From Terrabacter sp. MAHUQ-38 (GTDB lineage: Bacteria > Actinomycetota > Actinomycetes > Actinomycetales > Dermatophilaceae): a stretch of 64,000 nucleotides of DNA. Below, piece by piece: positions 30,801 to 38,254 of this stretch; position 1 is the stretch's first letter, and every line of letters starts with the position of its first letter. The notes under the pieces were generated by a model. The model was not told where the DNA came from, did no database searches, and was given only the letters and a program-made list of their open reading frames with translations. The stretch covers positions 744,001 to 808,000 of the forward strand of contig NZ_JACVCU010000002.1 of the NCBI RefSeq assembly GCF_014518425.1, in the 5' to 3' direction. The translations under genes and the position numbers were made by a program.

Positions 30801-31163
30801 GGCCTCGACGCCACGCTCGATGGCATCGCCGATCGGCACACGCGCGTCGAGGCGTACGACCTCGACGGACGGGATCACGCGGCGTACGCCGGAGTGGGCG
30901 CGCGCGATGGCGTTCGACGTGTCGCTGCTCGCGACGTCGACGACGACGAGCCGCGCTGGCGGCAGTGTCTGGGCGGCGAGACCGTCGAGACACTGCGCCA
31001 GCCACGCAGCTCCGTTGTGCACGACGACGATCGCGTCGACCTCGGCGTTCGGTCGCGGCCCGGTGGAGGGAGGGGCGGACAACGACACGGACGACGCACG
31101 CTCCGCGTCAGCGGAGGTGTTCTGGTCTTCTGCGAGCTCGTCGGGCACAGCGGCTACCTTCAC
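27894..31163 (-). CDS. Giant GT2-family membrane glycosyltransferase
   Basis: 1089 residues. A GT-A domain (about 45-300) with VDAIVVVHNGAAWLAQCLDGLAAQTLPPARLVVVDVAS, the metal-binding-type VLHDDS and EHGADLDFGWRAQLAGHRVIVVPGAVV. From about residue 310 a membrane portion with a dozen or more hydrophobic segments (for example ALSAVVASLTLLVAK and VWLGAPLVLLGVLGLA) is interrupted by an extracytoplasmic region near the end, with a final TM (LGQAVLLGLVVFLAV). GTG start 37 bases after whiB2. It probably transfers a sugar to an envelope polymer; donor and acceptor unknown. Followed by DUF5719. Confidence 0.85.
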   Translation of the reverse strand: MKVAAVPDELAEDQNTSADAERASSVSLSAPPSTGPRPNAEVDAIVVVHNGAAWLAQCLDGLAAQTLPPARLVVVDVASSDTSNAIARAHSGVRRVIPSVEVVRLDARVPIGDAIERGVEALPVPDDPSSSWVWVLHDDSVPRGNALAQLLHAGMRSKSVGVAGPKIVDWADPRRLVEMGIQITRTGRRLASPARGEADQGQYDNRADVLAVSTSGMLVRRSVYDDIGGFDPVFVEHGADLDFGWRAQLAGHRVIVVPGAVVRDAAAGLDGERPGGARPRELERRGRRAARQVTLARCSPLAAPFLAIWMALSAVVASLTLLVAKRPRQAWRELTDITALLHPFATFGARWRGRATKRLRRDHLGTLFVAPTVAARTTIDHIQDAITPERTRARREAALTTETGPVADESESLDNLPASLPRRIVTHPGFLAVAGVLAASLAAWRSPIRSGALSPTNTGVAGGELRPVTTGSAGLWHAFRDAWHGAGLGSGSESGPHLAVLSALTWLAERVPGVAESRSSAGVTIAWLLFLAPALGAWSTYLAGRVVTSSRLARAVGALAWGTAGVAAAGVSQGRVTVAVVHVLLPFVLAGYCLAARRDGTFTATFATALATALVGAFAPPLLALAAVAALLLLVLGPGLRRARALVLLVAPAALLGPWAARFVEDWRLLLSGPGLLSTSDDGGPWGVLALVLGEPGGTTWAVWLGAPLVLLGVLGLASRSRSRAESVGLAVGALVAVVGLAGAVVSQRVLLGSAETGVGQSAAAHLWAGLGLQLWLAGLLVGLLAGSRPVLASLGRPGRRWGFAAAVAAAVLAVVPTLAGAALWGIEGIGRTLSVGQATLPAVATEQGSGALANRLLLLRPSDDVVDFVLAGQEPGEVLRDLDRTPDADDAPLVDAVANIVGGRGADSLDSTALARLGIGFVQVRATADSALARRLDSSEGLSRLGTSERGILWKVQPLPAADGGTPATAPSRARLVDADGGLLQVVPTSGPHAAVDTTLPAGTGARSLVLAEPSEWSQQALVTFDGRRLEPVAGAAQPTYAVPPTAGVLRIDLAAAQPWWRLGQAVLLGLVVFLAVPFGNRRSRRRA

Positions 31164-31200
31164 CCGGACGCCTGCGAGGCGCCGGGTTCGAACCTCACGA

Positions 31201-31467
31201 TCAGACCGCGCGCTTCTTCAGCTTGCGGCGCTCTCGCTCGGACAGCCCGCCCCAGATGCCGAACCTCTCGTCATTGGAAAGGGCGTACTCGAGGCACTCT
31301 GCCCGTACCTCGCAACCAACGCAGACCTTCTTGGCCTCGCGTGTGGAGCCGCCCTTCTCCGGGAAGAACGCCTCCGGGTCGGTCTGGGCGCAGAGCGAGC
31401 GCTCCTGCCAGGAGAGCTCACCCTCCTGTTCTCCCGTATCCGACCAAACCACCTTCAGCTCGTGCAT
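31201..31467 (-). CDS. whiB2: WhiB2/WhmD iron-sulfur transcription factor
   Basis: 88 residues. Four cluster-ligating Cys: LCAQTD, VCVGCEVRAEC; the WhiB glycine-rich turn GIWGGLSERERRKLKKR and basic tail AV. WhiB2 of Streptomyces (WhiB) and Mycobacterium (WhmD) controls septation together with WhiA. Strong SD (GAGGAGGGG) before the ATG. A long, structured 5' leader with inverted repeat and a strong sigma-A promoter precede it. Confidence 0.96.
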   Translation of the reverse strand: MHELKVVWSDTGEQEGELSWQERSLCAQTDPEAFFPEKGGSTREAKKVCVGCEVRAECLEYALSNDERFGIWGGLSERERRKLKKRAV

Positions 31468-31530
31468 GACCCCTCCTCGACCCTGACTCCACTTGTGTCA
31501 GCACTTGCTGCACCCGGCGACACCGTTCCC

Positions 31531-31563
31531 CGGAGGGGATGGACAAAACGTCCATTCCTCCCG
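31531..31563 (-). promoter_or_regulatory. 33-bp imperfect palindrome in the whiB2 leader
   Basis: The inner arms ATGGAC/GTCCAT are perfect around AAAAC; the outer part extends to 14-base arms with 11 matches. It lies downstream of the predicted start, so it could be an operator or an RNA hairpin. Confidence 0.45.
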
Positions 31564-31594
31564 ATGACGCGACCCCGACGAATACAACAATGAA

Positions 31595-31624
31595 ATTACA
31601 TGCGTGTCATACGCCCTACGTCAA
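31595..31624 (-). promoter_or_regulatory. Sigma-A promoter of whiB2
   Basis: TTGACG (31624-31619) and TGTAAT (31600-31595) with an 18-base spacer in a very AT-rich stretch for this genome. Predicted leader about 120 nt. fbiA, divergent, probably also starts from this region. Confidence 0.6.
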
Positions 31625-31708
31625 GCCGGTTGGTGATATTCGCTGCAGGAATTCGCGACGGTCACCCCGAGCGACTCGGCCCAGCGGCACGGCTGAGAGG
31701 ATCGGCAC

Positions 31709-32704
31709 ATGCGCATCACCGCCCTGGCCGGAGGAGTCGGCGGCGCCCGGTTCCTCCGGGGCCTGCTCCACCACGCCCGACAGTCCTACCCGCTCGGCTC
31801 CGATCACGACCAGCTCGATCTCACGGTCATCGGCAACACCGGCGACGACATCACGCTCTTCGGCCTTCGGGTGTGCCCCGACATCGACACGCTCCTCTAC
31901 ACCCTCGGCGGAGGCATCCACGAGGGGCAGGGCTGGGGGCGCGCCGACGAGTCGCACCACCTCGCGGCCGAGCTGGCCGCCCTCGGCGCCGAGCCGCAGT
32001 GGTTCACGCTGGGCGACAAGGACTTCGCCACGCACGTCTACCGCTCGCAGCTGCTCGGCCGGGGTATGCCGCTCAGTGCGGTCGTCGAGCGGCTCTCCGC
32101 ACGGTGGGGGCTGGCCGAGCTGGGTGTCACGCTGCTGCCGATGACCGATACCCCCGTCGAGACGCACGTCGTGGTCGAGGAGCAGGGCGAGCAGCGCGCG
32201 ATCCACTTCCAGGAGTGGTGGGTCCGCCACCGGGCCGAGCTGCCTGCCGACCGGTTCGTCGTCGCGGGGCTCGACCGTGCGACCGCCGCGCCAGGTGTGC
32301 TCGACGCGATCCGCGGCGCGGACGTCGTCATCCTGCCCCCGAGCAACCCGGTCGTCTCCATCGGGATCATCCTCGGCGTGCCCGGCGTCCGCGACGCCCT
32401 GCGCGGCACGCGCGCCCCCGTCATCGGCGTGTCCCCCCTCGTCGGCGGACGCCCGGTGCGCGGCCACGCCGACGTGTGCCTCCGGACCATCGGGGTCGAG
32501 GAGACGAGCGCCGGCGTGGCGGGGCTCTACGCCGACTTCCTCGACGGGTGGCTCGTCGACGAGGACGACCCGATAGAAGGCCGCCCCGGGCTCGAGGTCG
32601 TGCGCCGGCCGCTGCTGATGAGCTCGGTCGAGGCCGCCGCCGACATGGCGGGAGCCGCCCTGGAGCTCGGCCTGCGGCTGCGCGCGGAGCGGGCGCCGGC
32701 GTGA
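31709..32704 (+). CDS. fbiA: 2-phospho-L-lactate (phosphoenolpyruvyl) transferase FbiA/CofD
   Basis: 331 residues. Joins the activated phosphoenolpyruvyl/lactyl-GDP moiety to the deazaflavin Fo, giving (dehydro-)F420-0. N-terminus RITALAGGVGGARFLRGL, then VIGNTGDDITLFGLRVCPDIDTLLYTLGG, NPVVSIGIILGVPGVRDAL and SPLVGGRPVRGHADVCL, all CofD signatures. GAGAGGA upstream of the ATG. It overlaps fbiB by GTGA, so the two F420 genes form one operon. Confidence 0.96.
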   Translation: MRITALAGGVGGARFLRGLLHHARQSYPLGSDHDQLDLTVIGNTGDDITLFGLRVCPDIDTLLYTLGGGIHEGQGWGRADESHHLAAELAALGAEPQWFTLGDKDFATHVYRSQLLGRGMPLSAVVERLSARWGLAELGVTLLPMTDTPVETHVVVEEQGEQRAIHFQEWWVRHRAELPADRFVVAGLDRATAAPGVLDAIRGADVVILPPSNPVVSIGIILGVPGVRDALRGTRAPVIGVSPLVGGRPVRGHADVCLRTIGVEETSAGVAGLYADFLDGWLVDEDDPIEGRPGLEVVRRPLLMSSVEAAADMAGAALELGLRLRAERAPA

Positions 32705-33759
32705 CCGCGCCGATCACGATCACCCCGCTCACCGGCATCCCGGAGGTCCGCGAGGGCGACGACCTGGCCGACGTCCTCCAGCTCGGCCTCGACCATGCCG
32801 GCGTGCGCTTCGAGGACGGCGACGTGCTCGTCGTGTCGAGCAAGATCGCGAGCAAGGCGCTCGGGCTCGTCACCCACGACCCCGACAAGGACCGCGTGGT
32901 GCGCGGTGAGACCGAGCACGTCGTGGCCGAGCGGGCGGTCGGTGACCGGGTCACGCGCATCGTCCGGGCCAAGGCGGGCCCGATCATGGCGGCGGCCGGC
33001 GTCGACGGGTCCAACACCGGCGGCCGCGGCGGGTGGCTGCTGCTCCCCCACGACCCAGACGCGGTGTGCGAACAGATCCAGGACGCAGTCCTCACCCGGC
33101 ACGGCGCGCGCATCGGCGTCATCCTCAGCGACACGGCCGGCCGTCCGTGGCGGGTCGGGCAGGTCGACTTCGCCCTCGGCGCCCACGGGCTGCGCGTCCT
33201 CGACGACCTGCGCGGCGGCTCGGACGCCGACGGCAGACCGCTCGAGGTGACGGCACGGGCGCTCGCCGACGAGATCGCGGCGGCCGCGGACCTCGCCAAG
33301 GGCAAGGTGTCCGCGGTACCTGCAGCCGTGCTGCGCGGCCTCTCCGGGGTGCTCGTCGACGAGCCGCTCGAGGCGCACCCGCGCGGGCGCGACCTCGTGC
33401 GGACCGGCCCCGGCGACTGGTTCGGCTACGGTCGGGTCGAGGCGGTCCGCGCGGCGCTCGGCATCGAGCCGGGCAGCCCGGAGGCCGCCGCAGTCGGGGT
33501 CGCGCCCGCGGGTTCCGACACGAGGCTCGAGGCCGTCGCGAGGGCAGTCCGCGTGGCGCTCCACGGCGTCGAGTCGGGGACGGCCGATGTCGGACGGCTC
33601 ACGGTCACAGTGGGCGCCGACACGGCATACGAGCTGGGGGTCCTGGTCACACGACTACGCGCGGCGTTGTGGTGCGAGTGGCTCGAGGGGCGCGCCGACC
33701 CGCCGTCGGCCGATGGGGTGTCGGCGGTCGTGCACGTCAGCGCCGCCCACACGGGCTGA
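32701..33759 (+). CDS. fbiB: Coenzyme F420-0:L-glutamate ligase, short form of FbiB
   Basis: 352 residues. Residues 1-245 are the CofE ligase domain that adds the glutamate tail (ITPLTGIPEVREGDDLADVL; VVSSKIASKALGLV; NTGGRGGWLLLPHDPD; GVILSDTAGRPWRVGQVDFALG). Mycobacterial FbiB (about 450 residues) has a second nitroreductase-like FMN domain that reduces dehydro-F420-0; here the C-terminal ~105 residues are too short and do not resemble it (LEAVARAVRVALHGVESGTADVG ... CEWLEGRADPPSADG). The GTG start overlaps fbiA. The reductase step must be done elsewhere. Confidence 0.9.
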   Translation: MTAPITITPLTGIPEVREGDDLADVLQLGLDHAGVRFEDGDVLVVSSKIASKALGLVTHDPDKDRVVRGETEHVVAERAVGDRVTRIVRAKAGPIMAAAGVDGSNTGGRGGWLLLPHDPDAVCEQIQDAVLTRHGARIGVILSDTAGRPWRVGQVDFALGAHGLRVLDDLRGGSDADGRPLEVTARALADEIAAAADLAKGKVSAVPAAVLRGLSGVLVDEPLEAHPRGRDLVRTGPGDWFGYGRVEAVRAALGIEPGSPEAAAVGVAPAGSDTRLEAVARAVRVALHGVESGTADVGRLTVTVGADTAYELGVLVTRLRAALWCEWLEGRADPPSADGVSAVVHVSAAHTG

Positions 33760-33780
33760 CCCGCTCAGGCTGACCGCGGG
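33752..33780. terminator. Weak hairpins between fbiB and the convergent dehydrogenase
   Basis: CGGG-CTGA-CCCG at the fbiB stop overlaps CCCGC...GCGGG; either could terminate transcription. Confidence 0.35.
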
Positions 33781-33793
33781 ACGGCAACCCTCG

Positions 33794-34762
33794 TCAGACG
33801 GTGAAGACGACCTTGCCGAAGACGTCGCCGTCGACCATGCGGGCGAAGCCGTCTCGTGCCTGCGCGAGCGGCAGCACCGAGTCGATGGCCGGCTCGATCC
33901 GGCGCTGCTCGACCAGGCGAGCCAGCTGCGCCAGCTCCTCACGGGTGCCCATCGTCGAGCCGACGACCCGCAGCTGCTTGAAGAAGATCTTCGTCAGCTC
34001 GGCCCTGGACGGGGCGTCGCCCGACGTGGCGCCGGAGATGACGACCGTGCCGCCCGGGCGCAGCGAGTTGACCGAGTGCGACCAGGTTGCGGCGCCGACG
34101 GTCTCCATGACGGCGTCGACGCGGTCGGGCAGGCGCTCCCCCGAGGTGAAGACGCGGTCGGCGCCGATCTCGAGCGCCCGTTGCCCTCGGACCTCGTCCC
34201 GCGAGGTGACCCACATCCGGTAGCCGGCGGCCGAGCCGAGCTGGACGAGGGCCGTCGAGACGCCGCCACCCGCTCCCTGGACGAGGACGGTGCCGCCCGG
34301 TTGCACCCCGGAGTTGGTGAACAGCATCCGGTAGGCCGTGAGCCACGCCGTCGAGAGGCATGCCGCGGTCTCCCACGACAGCGGCTCGGGCTTGGGCACG
34401 ACGTTGCCCGCGGGTACGAGCACCTTCTCGGCGAGCGTGCCGTCGTGCAGCTCCGACAGGAGGGTGCGACGCGGGTCCAGGGTCTCGTCGCCGCGCCAAC
34501 CGTCGGAGGCGACGACCGCGTGGACGATGACCTCGTTTCCGTCGGGGTCCAGGCCTGCGCCGTCGCAACCCAGGACCATGGGCAGACGGTCGGGCGCGAG
34601 ACCCACCCCGCGCAGCGACCACACGTCGTGGTGGTTCAGCGCTGCGGCCTTGAGGTCGACGACCACCCAGCCGTCTCGCGGCTCCGGGTCCGGGCGCTCG
34701 TCGACGACGAGGCCGGACAGCGGGTCGGACGCGGACTGACTGGCGGCGTAGGCAGCGAGCAT
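33794..34762 (-). CDS. Zinc-type alcohol dehydrogenase-like (MDR) oxidoreductase
   Basis: 322 residues. Medium-chain dehydrogenase/reductase with GroES-like N-terminus (LKAAALNHHDVWSLRGVG; LGCDGAG) and Rossmann half with VLVQGAGGGVSTALVQLGSAAGYRMWVTSR. The usual catalytic-zinc Cys before NHHD and the four-Cys structural zinc lobe are absent, so it groups with quinone-oxidoreductase/YhdH-like zinc-free members. NAD(P)H-dependent; substrate unknown. ATG set by a leaderless promoter; divergent from bioY. Confidence 0.82.
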   Translation of the reverse strand: MLAAYAASQSASDPLSGLVVDERPDPEPRDGWVVVDLKAAALNHHDVWSLRGVGLAPDRLPMVLGCDGAGLDPDGNEVIVHAVVASDGWRGDETLDPRRTLLSELHDGTLAEKVLVPAGNVVPKPEPLSWETAACLSTAWLTAYRMLFTNSGVQPGGTVLVQGAGGGVSTALVQLGSAAGYRMWVTSRDEVRGQRALEIGADRVFTSGERLPDRVDAVMETVGAATWSHSVNSLRPGGTVVISGATSGDAPSRAELTKIFFKQLRVVGSTMGTREELAQLARLVEQRRIEPAIDSVLPLAQARDGFARMVDGDVFGKVVFTV

Positions 34763-34768
34763 CACAGC

Positions 34769-34774
34769 ACCATA
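34769..34774 (-). promoter_or_regulatory. -10 box, leaderless start of the MDR oxidoreductase
   Basis: TATGGT, six bases, then ATG (34762). Confidence 0.6.
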
Positions 34775-34801
34775 GTGACCGGCGGCTCCCGGACACCCCG
34801 G

Positions 34802-34807
34802 TAGGGT
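34802..34807 (+). promoter_or_regulatory. -10 box, leaderless start of bioY
   Basis: TAGGGT, seven bases, then GTG (34815). Back-to-back with the promoter at 34769. Confidence 0.6.
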
Positions 34808-34814
34808 CCTGCCC

Positions 34815-35492
34815 GTGACCGACAACACCCACGCGCGGGGCACGGCCCCGGGCGCCCCGTCGACGGCCCAGGCCGGTGCCGCTGGAGGGATCGGCCTCCC
34901 CGCCTCGCCGAGAGGGGTCGACGCCCAGTCCGTCGCCCTCGTGGCCGTCTTCACGGCCCTGCTCGTTGCCGCCGCGGTCGTGCCGGGCATCCCGGTCGGC
35001 GGCTTCGGCGTGCCCATCACGCTGCAGACACTCGCGGTCATGCTCACCGGCCTGGTCCTCGGCCCCGTTCGCGCAGGTCTGGCGGTGCTGCTCTACCTCG
35101 TCCTCGGCTTCGTCGGGCTGCCCGTCTTCAGCCGGGGGCAGTCCGGTCTCCAGGTGCTGACCGGTCCGACTGCCGGCTACCTCGTGTCGTTCCTCGTCGC
35201 GGCGGTCGTCCTCGGGCTGGCCGCGCGCCACACCGTCCGGCGCGCCCGGCCCGGGCTCTGGGTGCCGCTGCTGCTCGCCGGGTCGGTCGTCACGACGGTC
35301 GTCGTCGTGCACGCTCTCGGCGTCGCCGGCCTCATGGTCAACCTCGACCTCCCCTTCTCAGCGGCCGTCAGCGCCGACCTGCCCTTCCTGCCGGGCGACC
35401 TCGTGAAGGACGTCGTGGCCGTCGTCGCCGCCGTCGCCGTGCACCGTGCGTTCCCCGACGTGCTGGTCCGCCCGGGTCGCCGGCGTGCCTGA
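34815..35492 (+). CDS. bioY: Biotin-specific S component BioY
   Basis: 225 residues. A hydrophilic ~35-residue N-terminus, then six hydrophobic segments with BioY signatures: GGFGVPITLQTLAVMLTGLVLGPVRAGLAVLLYLVLGFVGLPVFSRG is split over the first loop, GPTAGYLVSF, and PFLPGDLVKDVVAVVAAVAVHRAFP at the end. It binds biotin in the membrane. It is the first gene of a complete bioY-bioM-bioN set, so high-affinity biotin uptake is expected rather than de novo synthesis. Leaderless GTG. Confidence 0.93.
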   Translation: MTDNTHARGTAPGAPSTAQAGAAGGIGLPASPRGVDAQSVALVAVFTALLVAAAVVPGIPVGGFGVPITLQTLAVMLTGLVLGPVRAGLAVLLYLVLGFVGLPVFSRGQSGLQVLTGPTAGYLVSFLVAAVVLGLAARHTVRRARPGLWVPLLLAGSVVTTVVVVHALGVAGLMVNLDLPFSAAVSADLPFLPGDLVKDVVAVVAAVAVHRAFPDVLVRPGRRRA

Positions 35493-35509
35493 CGTCCCGT
35501 GACGCACTC

Positions 35510-36220
35510 GTGACGTCGGTCCGGGTCCAAGGGGCCACCGTCACCCTGCCCGCCGACGGGTCGCCGGACGGCCGCAGCCGGACCATCCTCGGGCCGGTCG
35601 ACCTCACGCTCGACGAGGCCAGGGTCAGCGTCATCGGGGCCAACGGGTCGGGCAAGTCGACGCTGCTGCGCCTGCTCAACGGCCTCGTGGCCCCGACCTC
35701 GGGGACGGTCACGGTCGACGGCCTCGACACCGTGCGCCACGGCGCCAGGGTGCGACGCCGCGTCGCGTTCGGCTTCACCGACCCCTTGTCGCAGCTCGTC
35801 ATGCCGACTGGACGCGAGGACGTCGAGCTGTCCCTCCGGCGCCGGCACCGCGCCCGTAGCGACCGTCGTGCAGCGGCCGAGGACGTCCTCGCACGTTTCG
35901 GCCTGAGCCACCTCGGCGACCAGAGCGTCTACGAGCTGTCAGGCGGCGAACGCCAGCTCATGGCGCTCGCTGTCGTGCTCGCGACCGACCCTGCCCTGCT
36001 CGTCCTCGACGAGCCGACGACCCTCCTCGACCGCCGGAACACCTCAGGGTTCACGCGACTTCTGGAGACGCTGCCGCAGACGGTCGTCCTGGCGACCCAC
36101 GACCTCGAGCTCGCCCTTCTCGCCGACCGCACGATCGTCGTCGACGCCGGACGGGTCGTCTTCGACGGCGAGCCGGCCGTGGCCGTGGAGCGTTACCGGA
36201 ACCTCGTGGACGAGCCGTGA
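35510..36220 (+). CDS. bioM: Biotin ECF transporter ATPase BioM (EcfA)
   Basis: 236 residues, one ABC nucleotide-binding domain. Walker A GANGSGKST (about residues 44-52), Q-loop region in FGFTDPLSQLVMPTGREDVE (with the ECF-type DPxxQ motif), signature LSGGERQL, Walker B LLVLDEPTT and H-loop LATHD. It powers BioY/BioN uptake. GTG start 17 bases after bioY; its stop overlaps bioN by GTGA. Confidence 0.92.
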   Translation: MTSVRVQGATVTLPADGSPDGRSRTILGPVDLTLDEARVSVIGANGSGKSTLLRLLNGLVAPTSGTVTVDGLDTVRHGARVRRRVAFGFTDPLSQLVMPTGREDVELSLRRRHRARSDRRAAAEDVLARFGLSHLGDQSVYELSGGERQLMALAVVLATDPALLVLDEPTTLLDRRNTSGFTRLLETLPQTVVLATHDLELALLADRTIVVDAGRVVFDGEPAVAVERYRNLVDEP

Positions 36221-36876
36221 CCAGTCCGGGGTTGTTCACGGCGCACGTGCCCGGGACGTCGCTGCTGCACCGGATGCCGTTGTGGCCCAAGCTCGCCGGA
36301 GTCATCGCAGTGGGCGCGATGGCCTGGCTCGTGGGGTCGCCGTGGCCGTTCGCGGCCGTGACCCTCGTCCTCTGGGCACTCGCCGTGGCCGCAGCGTTGC
36401 CGCTGCGCCGGCTCCTCCGGTCGATCCGGACGCTGCTCCCCGTCCTCGTCGTGCTGCTCGCCTTCCAGTGGTGGTCGCACGACCTCGCGTATGCCGTCCA
36501 CGTCGTCCTCGGCATCGCCAACGCGTTCGTCGCGGCCGGCATCCTCACCGCGACGACTCCCGTCACCGACCTGCTCGACGCCGTCGTGCGGGCGGCGCGT
36601 CCGCTGCGCCGCGTCGTCGACCCCGAGGTCGTCGCGCTGACGCTCGGGATCGTCGTGCGCTCGGTGCCGTGGGTCGCCGGATCCTTCGCCGCGGTGCGCC
36701 AGTCGGCCCGTGCCCGAGGGCTCGACCGCGACCCACGCGCGGTCGTCGTCCCCACGGTCGTGCACGTCGTCGCCTATGCGCGGGCAACCGGCGAGGCGCT
36801 CGCGGCCCGGGGCCTGACCGACCCACCGGACGACGAGCCGGACCCCGACATCGGCAGCGGCGGGCGCCGCTCCTGA
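36217..36876 (+). CDS. bioN: Biotin ECF transporter transmembrane coupling protein BioN (EcfT)
   Basis: 219 residues with four to five hydrophobic segments starting SLLHRMPLWPKLAGVIAVGAMAWLV. The coupling-helix motif AxG of EcfT proteins is seen as SARARGLDRDP near the C-terminus. It couples the ATPase to BioY. The last codons include a GC hairpin that may help termination. Start overlaps bioM by 4 nt. Confidence 0.9.
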   Translation: MTSPGLFTAHVPGTSLLHRMPLWPKLAGVIAVGAMAWLVGSPWPFAAVTLVLWALAVAAALPLRRLLRSIRTLLPVLVVLLAFQWWSHDLAYAVHVVLGIANAFVAAGILTATTPVTDLLDAVVRAARPLRRVVDPEVVALTLGIVVRSVPWVAGSFAAVRQSARARGLDRDPRAVVVPTVVHVVAYARATGEALAARGLTDPPDDEPDPDIGSGGRRS

Positions 36877-36884
36877 GGAGGGCG

Positions 36885-36900
36885 CCCGCCGTCTCGCGGG
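36885..36900. terminator. Short hairpin between bioN and malic enzyme
   Basis: CCCGC/GCGGG with a 6-base loop between convergent genes; a second hairpin (AGCGGC/GCCGCT) overlaps the bioN stop region. Confidence 0.4.
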
Positions 36901-36909
36901 AGGGGCGCG

Positions 36910-38082
36910 CTAGCGCGACGCGGTCAGCGCGAGCGCCGAGACGGCCTCGGCGACCGCGGGCGCCACGCGGTCGTCGAACACGCTGGGCACGACGCGGTCC
37001 GCGGTCGGCGCCTCGACGAGGCCGGCGATCGCTCGTGCGGCCGCGAGCTTCATCTCCTCGGACACCCGCCGCGCCCCGGAGTCGAGAGCGCCGCGGAAGA
37101 TTCCGGGAAACGCGAGCACGTTGTTGATCTGGTTCGGGAAGTCCGACCGTCCCGTCGCGACGACCTCGGCGAACCGTGCCGCGACGACGGGGTGCACCTC
37201 GGGGTCAGGGTTGGCGAGCGCGAAGATGACCGCCCGCGGTGCCATGCGCATGAGGTCGCGCTCGGCGACGGTGCCGCCCGAGACCCCGATCAGGACGTCG
37301 GCCCCATCCAGGGCGTCACCGATCGTCCCGGTGACGCCGCGCGGGTTCGTGACGCCACGCAGCTCCTCCTTGTGCGTGACGAGGTCGTCCCGGCCGGGGC
37401 CGAGGACGCCCCGCGAGTCGACGACGACGACATCCGCCACGCCGGCGGCCACGAGGATGCGGCTCACGGCGACGCCCGCCGCGCCGGCCCCGGAGACGAC
37501 CACGGTGAGCTCGGACAGCTCCTTGTCGACCACCTGCACGGCGTTGAGCAGGGCCGCGAGCGCGACGATGGCCGTTCCGTGCTGGTCGTCGTGGAACACC
37601 GGGATGTCCAGCCGGTCCTGCAGCCGCCGCTCGATCTCGAAGCAGCGCGGGGCCGAGATGTCCTCGAGGTTGATGCCGCCGTAGGTCGGGGCGATGCGCG
37701 CCACCGCGTCGACGATCTCCTCGACGGTGCCGGTCTCCATGCACACCGGGACGGCGTCGACGTCGGCGAAGTGCTTGAAGAGGACGGCCTTGCCCTCCAT
37801 GACGGGCATGGCGGCGAGCGGGCCGACGGCGCCGAGCCCGAGAACCGCCGTGCCGTCGCTGACGACGGCGACGGTGTTGCGGCGTGAGGTGTACACCCCC
37901 GCGAGCGTCGGGTCGGCCGCGATGGCGCGGGACACCTGGGCGACGCCTGGCGTGTAGAGCAGGGACAGGTCCTCTGCATCCCGCAACGGCGACGTGGCGT
38001 GTACCCCGAGCTTTCCGCCCACGTGGACGCGGAAGACCGGGTCACTCGGGTCGAAGAGCTGGCTGGTGGGCAACGCACTCAT
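36910..38082 (-). CDS. NAD(P)-dependent malic enzyme
   Basis: 390 residues, the short bacterial form without a phosphotransacetylase tail. It decarboxylates malate to pyruvate. Conserved [40 protein letters not shown], metal/substrate [23 protein letters not shown] and the Rossmann [23 protein letters not shown] with GAGGTG upstream. The 172 bases upstream hold an unmapped promoter and no gene. Confidence 0.93.
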   Translation of the reverse strand: MSALPTSQLFDPSDPVFRVHVGGKLGVHATSPLRDAEDLSLLYTPGVAQVSRAIAADPTLAGVYTSRRNTVAVVSDGTAVLGLGAVGPLAAMPVMEGKAVLFKHFADVDAVPVCMETGTVEEIVDAVARIAPTYGGINLEDISAPRCFEIERRLQDRLDIPVFHDDQHGTAIVALAALLNAVQVVDKELSELTVVVSGAGAAGVAVSRILVAAGVADVVVVDSRGVLGPGRDDLVTHKEELRGVTNPRGVTGTIGDALDGADVLIGVSGGTVAERDLMRMAPRAVIFALANPDPEVHPVVAARFAEVVATGRSDFPNQINNVLAFPGIFRGALDSGARRVSEEMKLAAARAIAGLVEAPTADRVVPSVFDDRVAPAVAEAVSALALTASR

Positions 38083-38254
38083 GCTGGAACACCTCGTTCG
38101 CATCGAGAAAAAGAGGGCAGGCGCCCTCACTGGTGGAACAGTGCCGGGGGTCTGGCCTGCAAGCTCGTTCTCGCGACGGGGGTTGCCCGAAGGCGCCATT
38201 CTGGCACGCCGGGAGTTGCCGACCAAGGATGGGAGACCCGGTGTGATGGCCGTC

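Noticed and set aside
31186-31200. tRNA T-loop-like GGGTTCGAACC between whiB2 and the GT2 gene
   Set aside because: No acceptor, D or anticodon arm can be built around it; a chance match.
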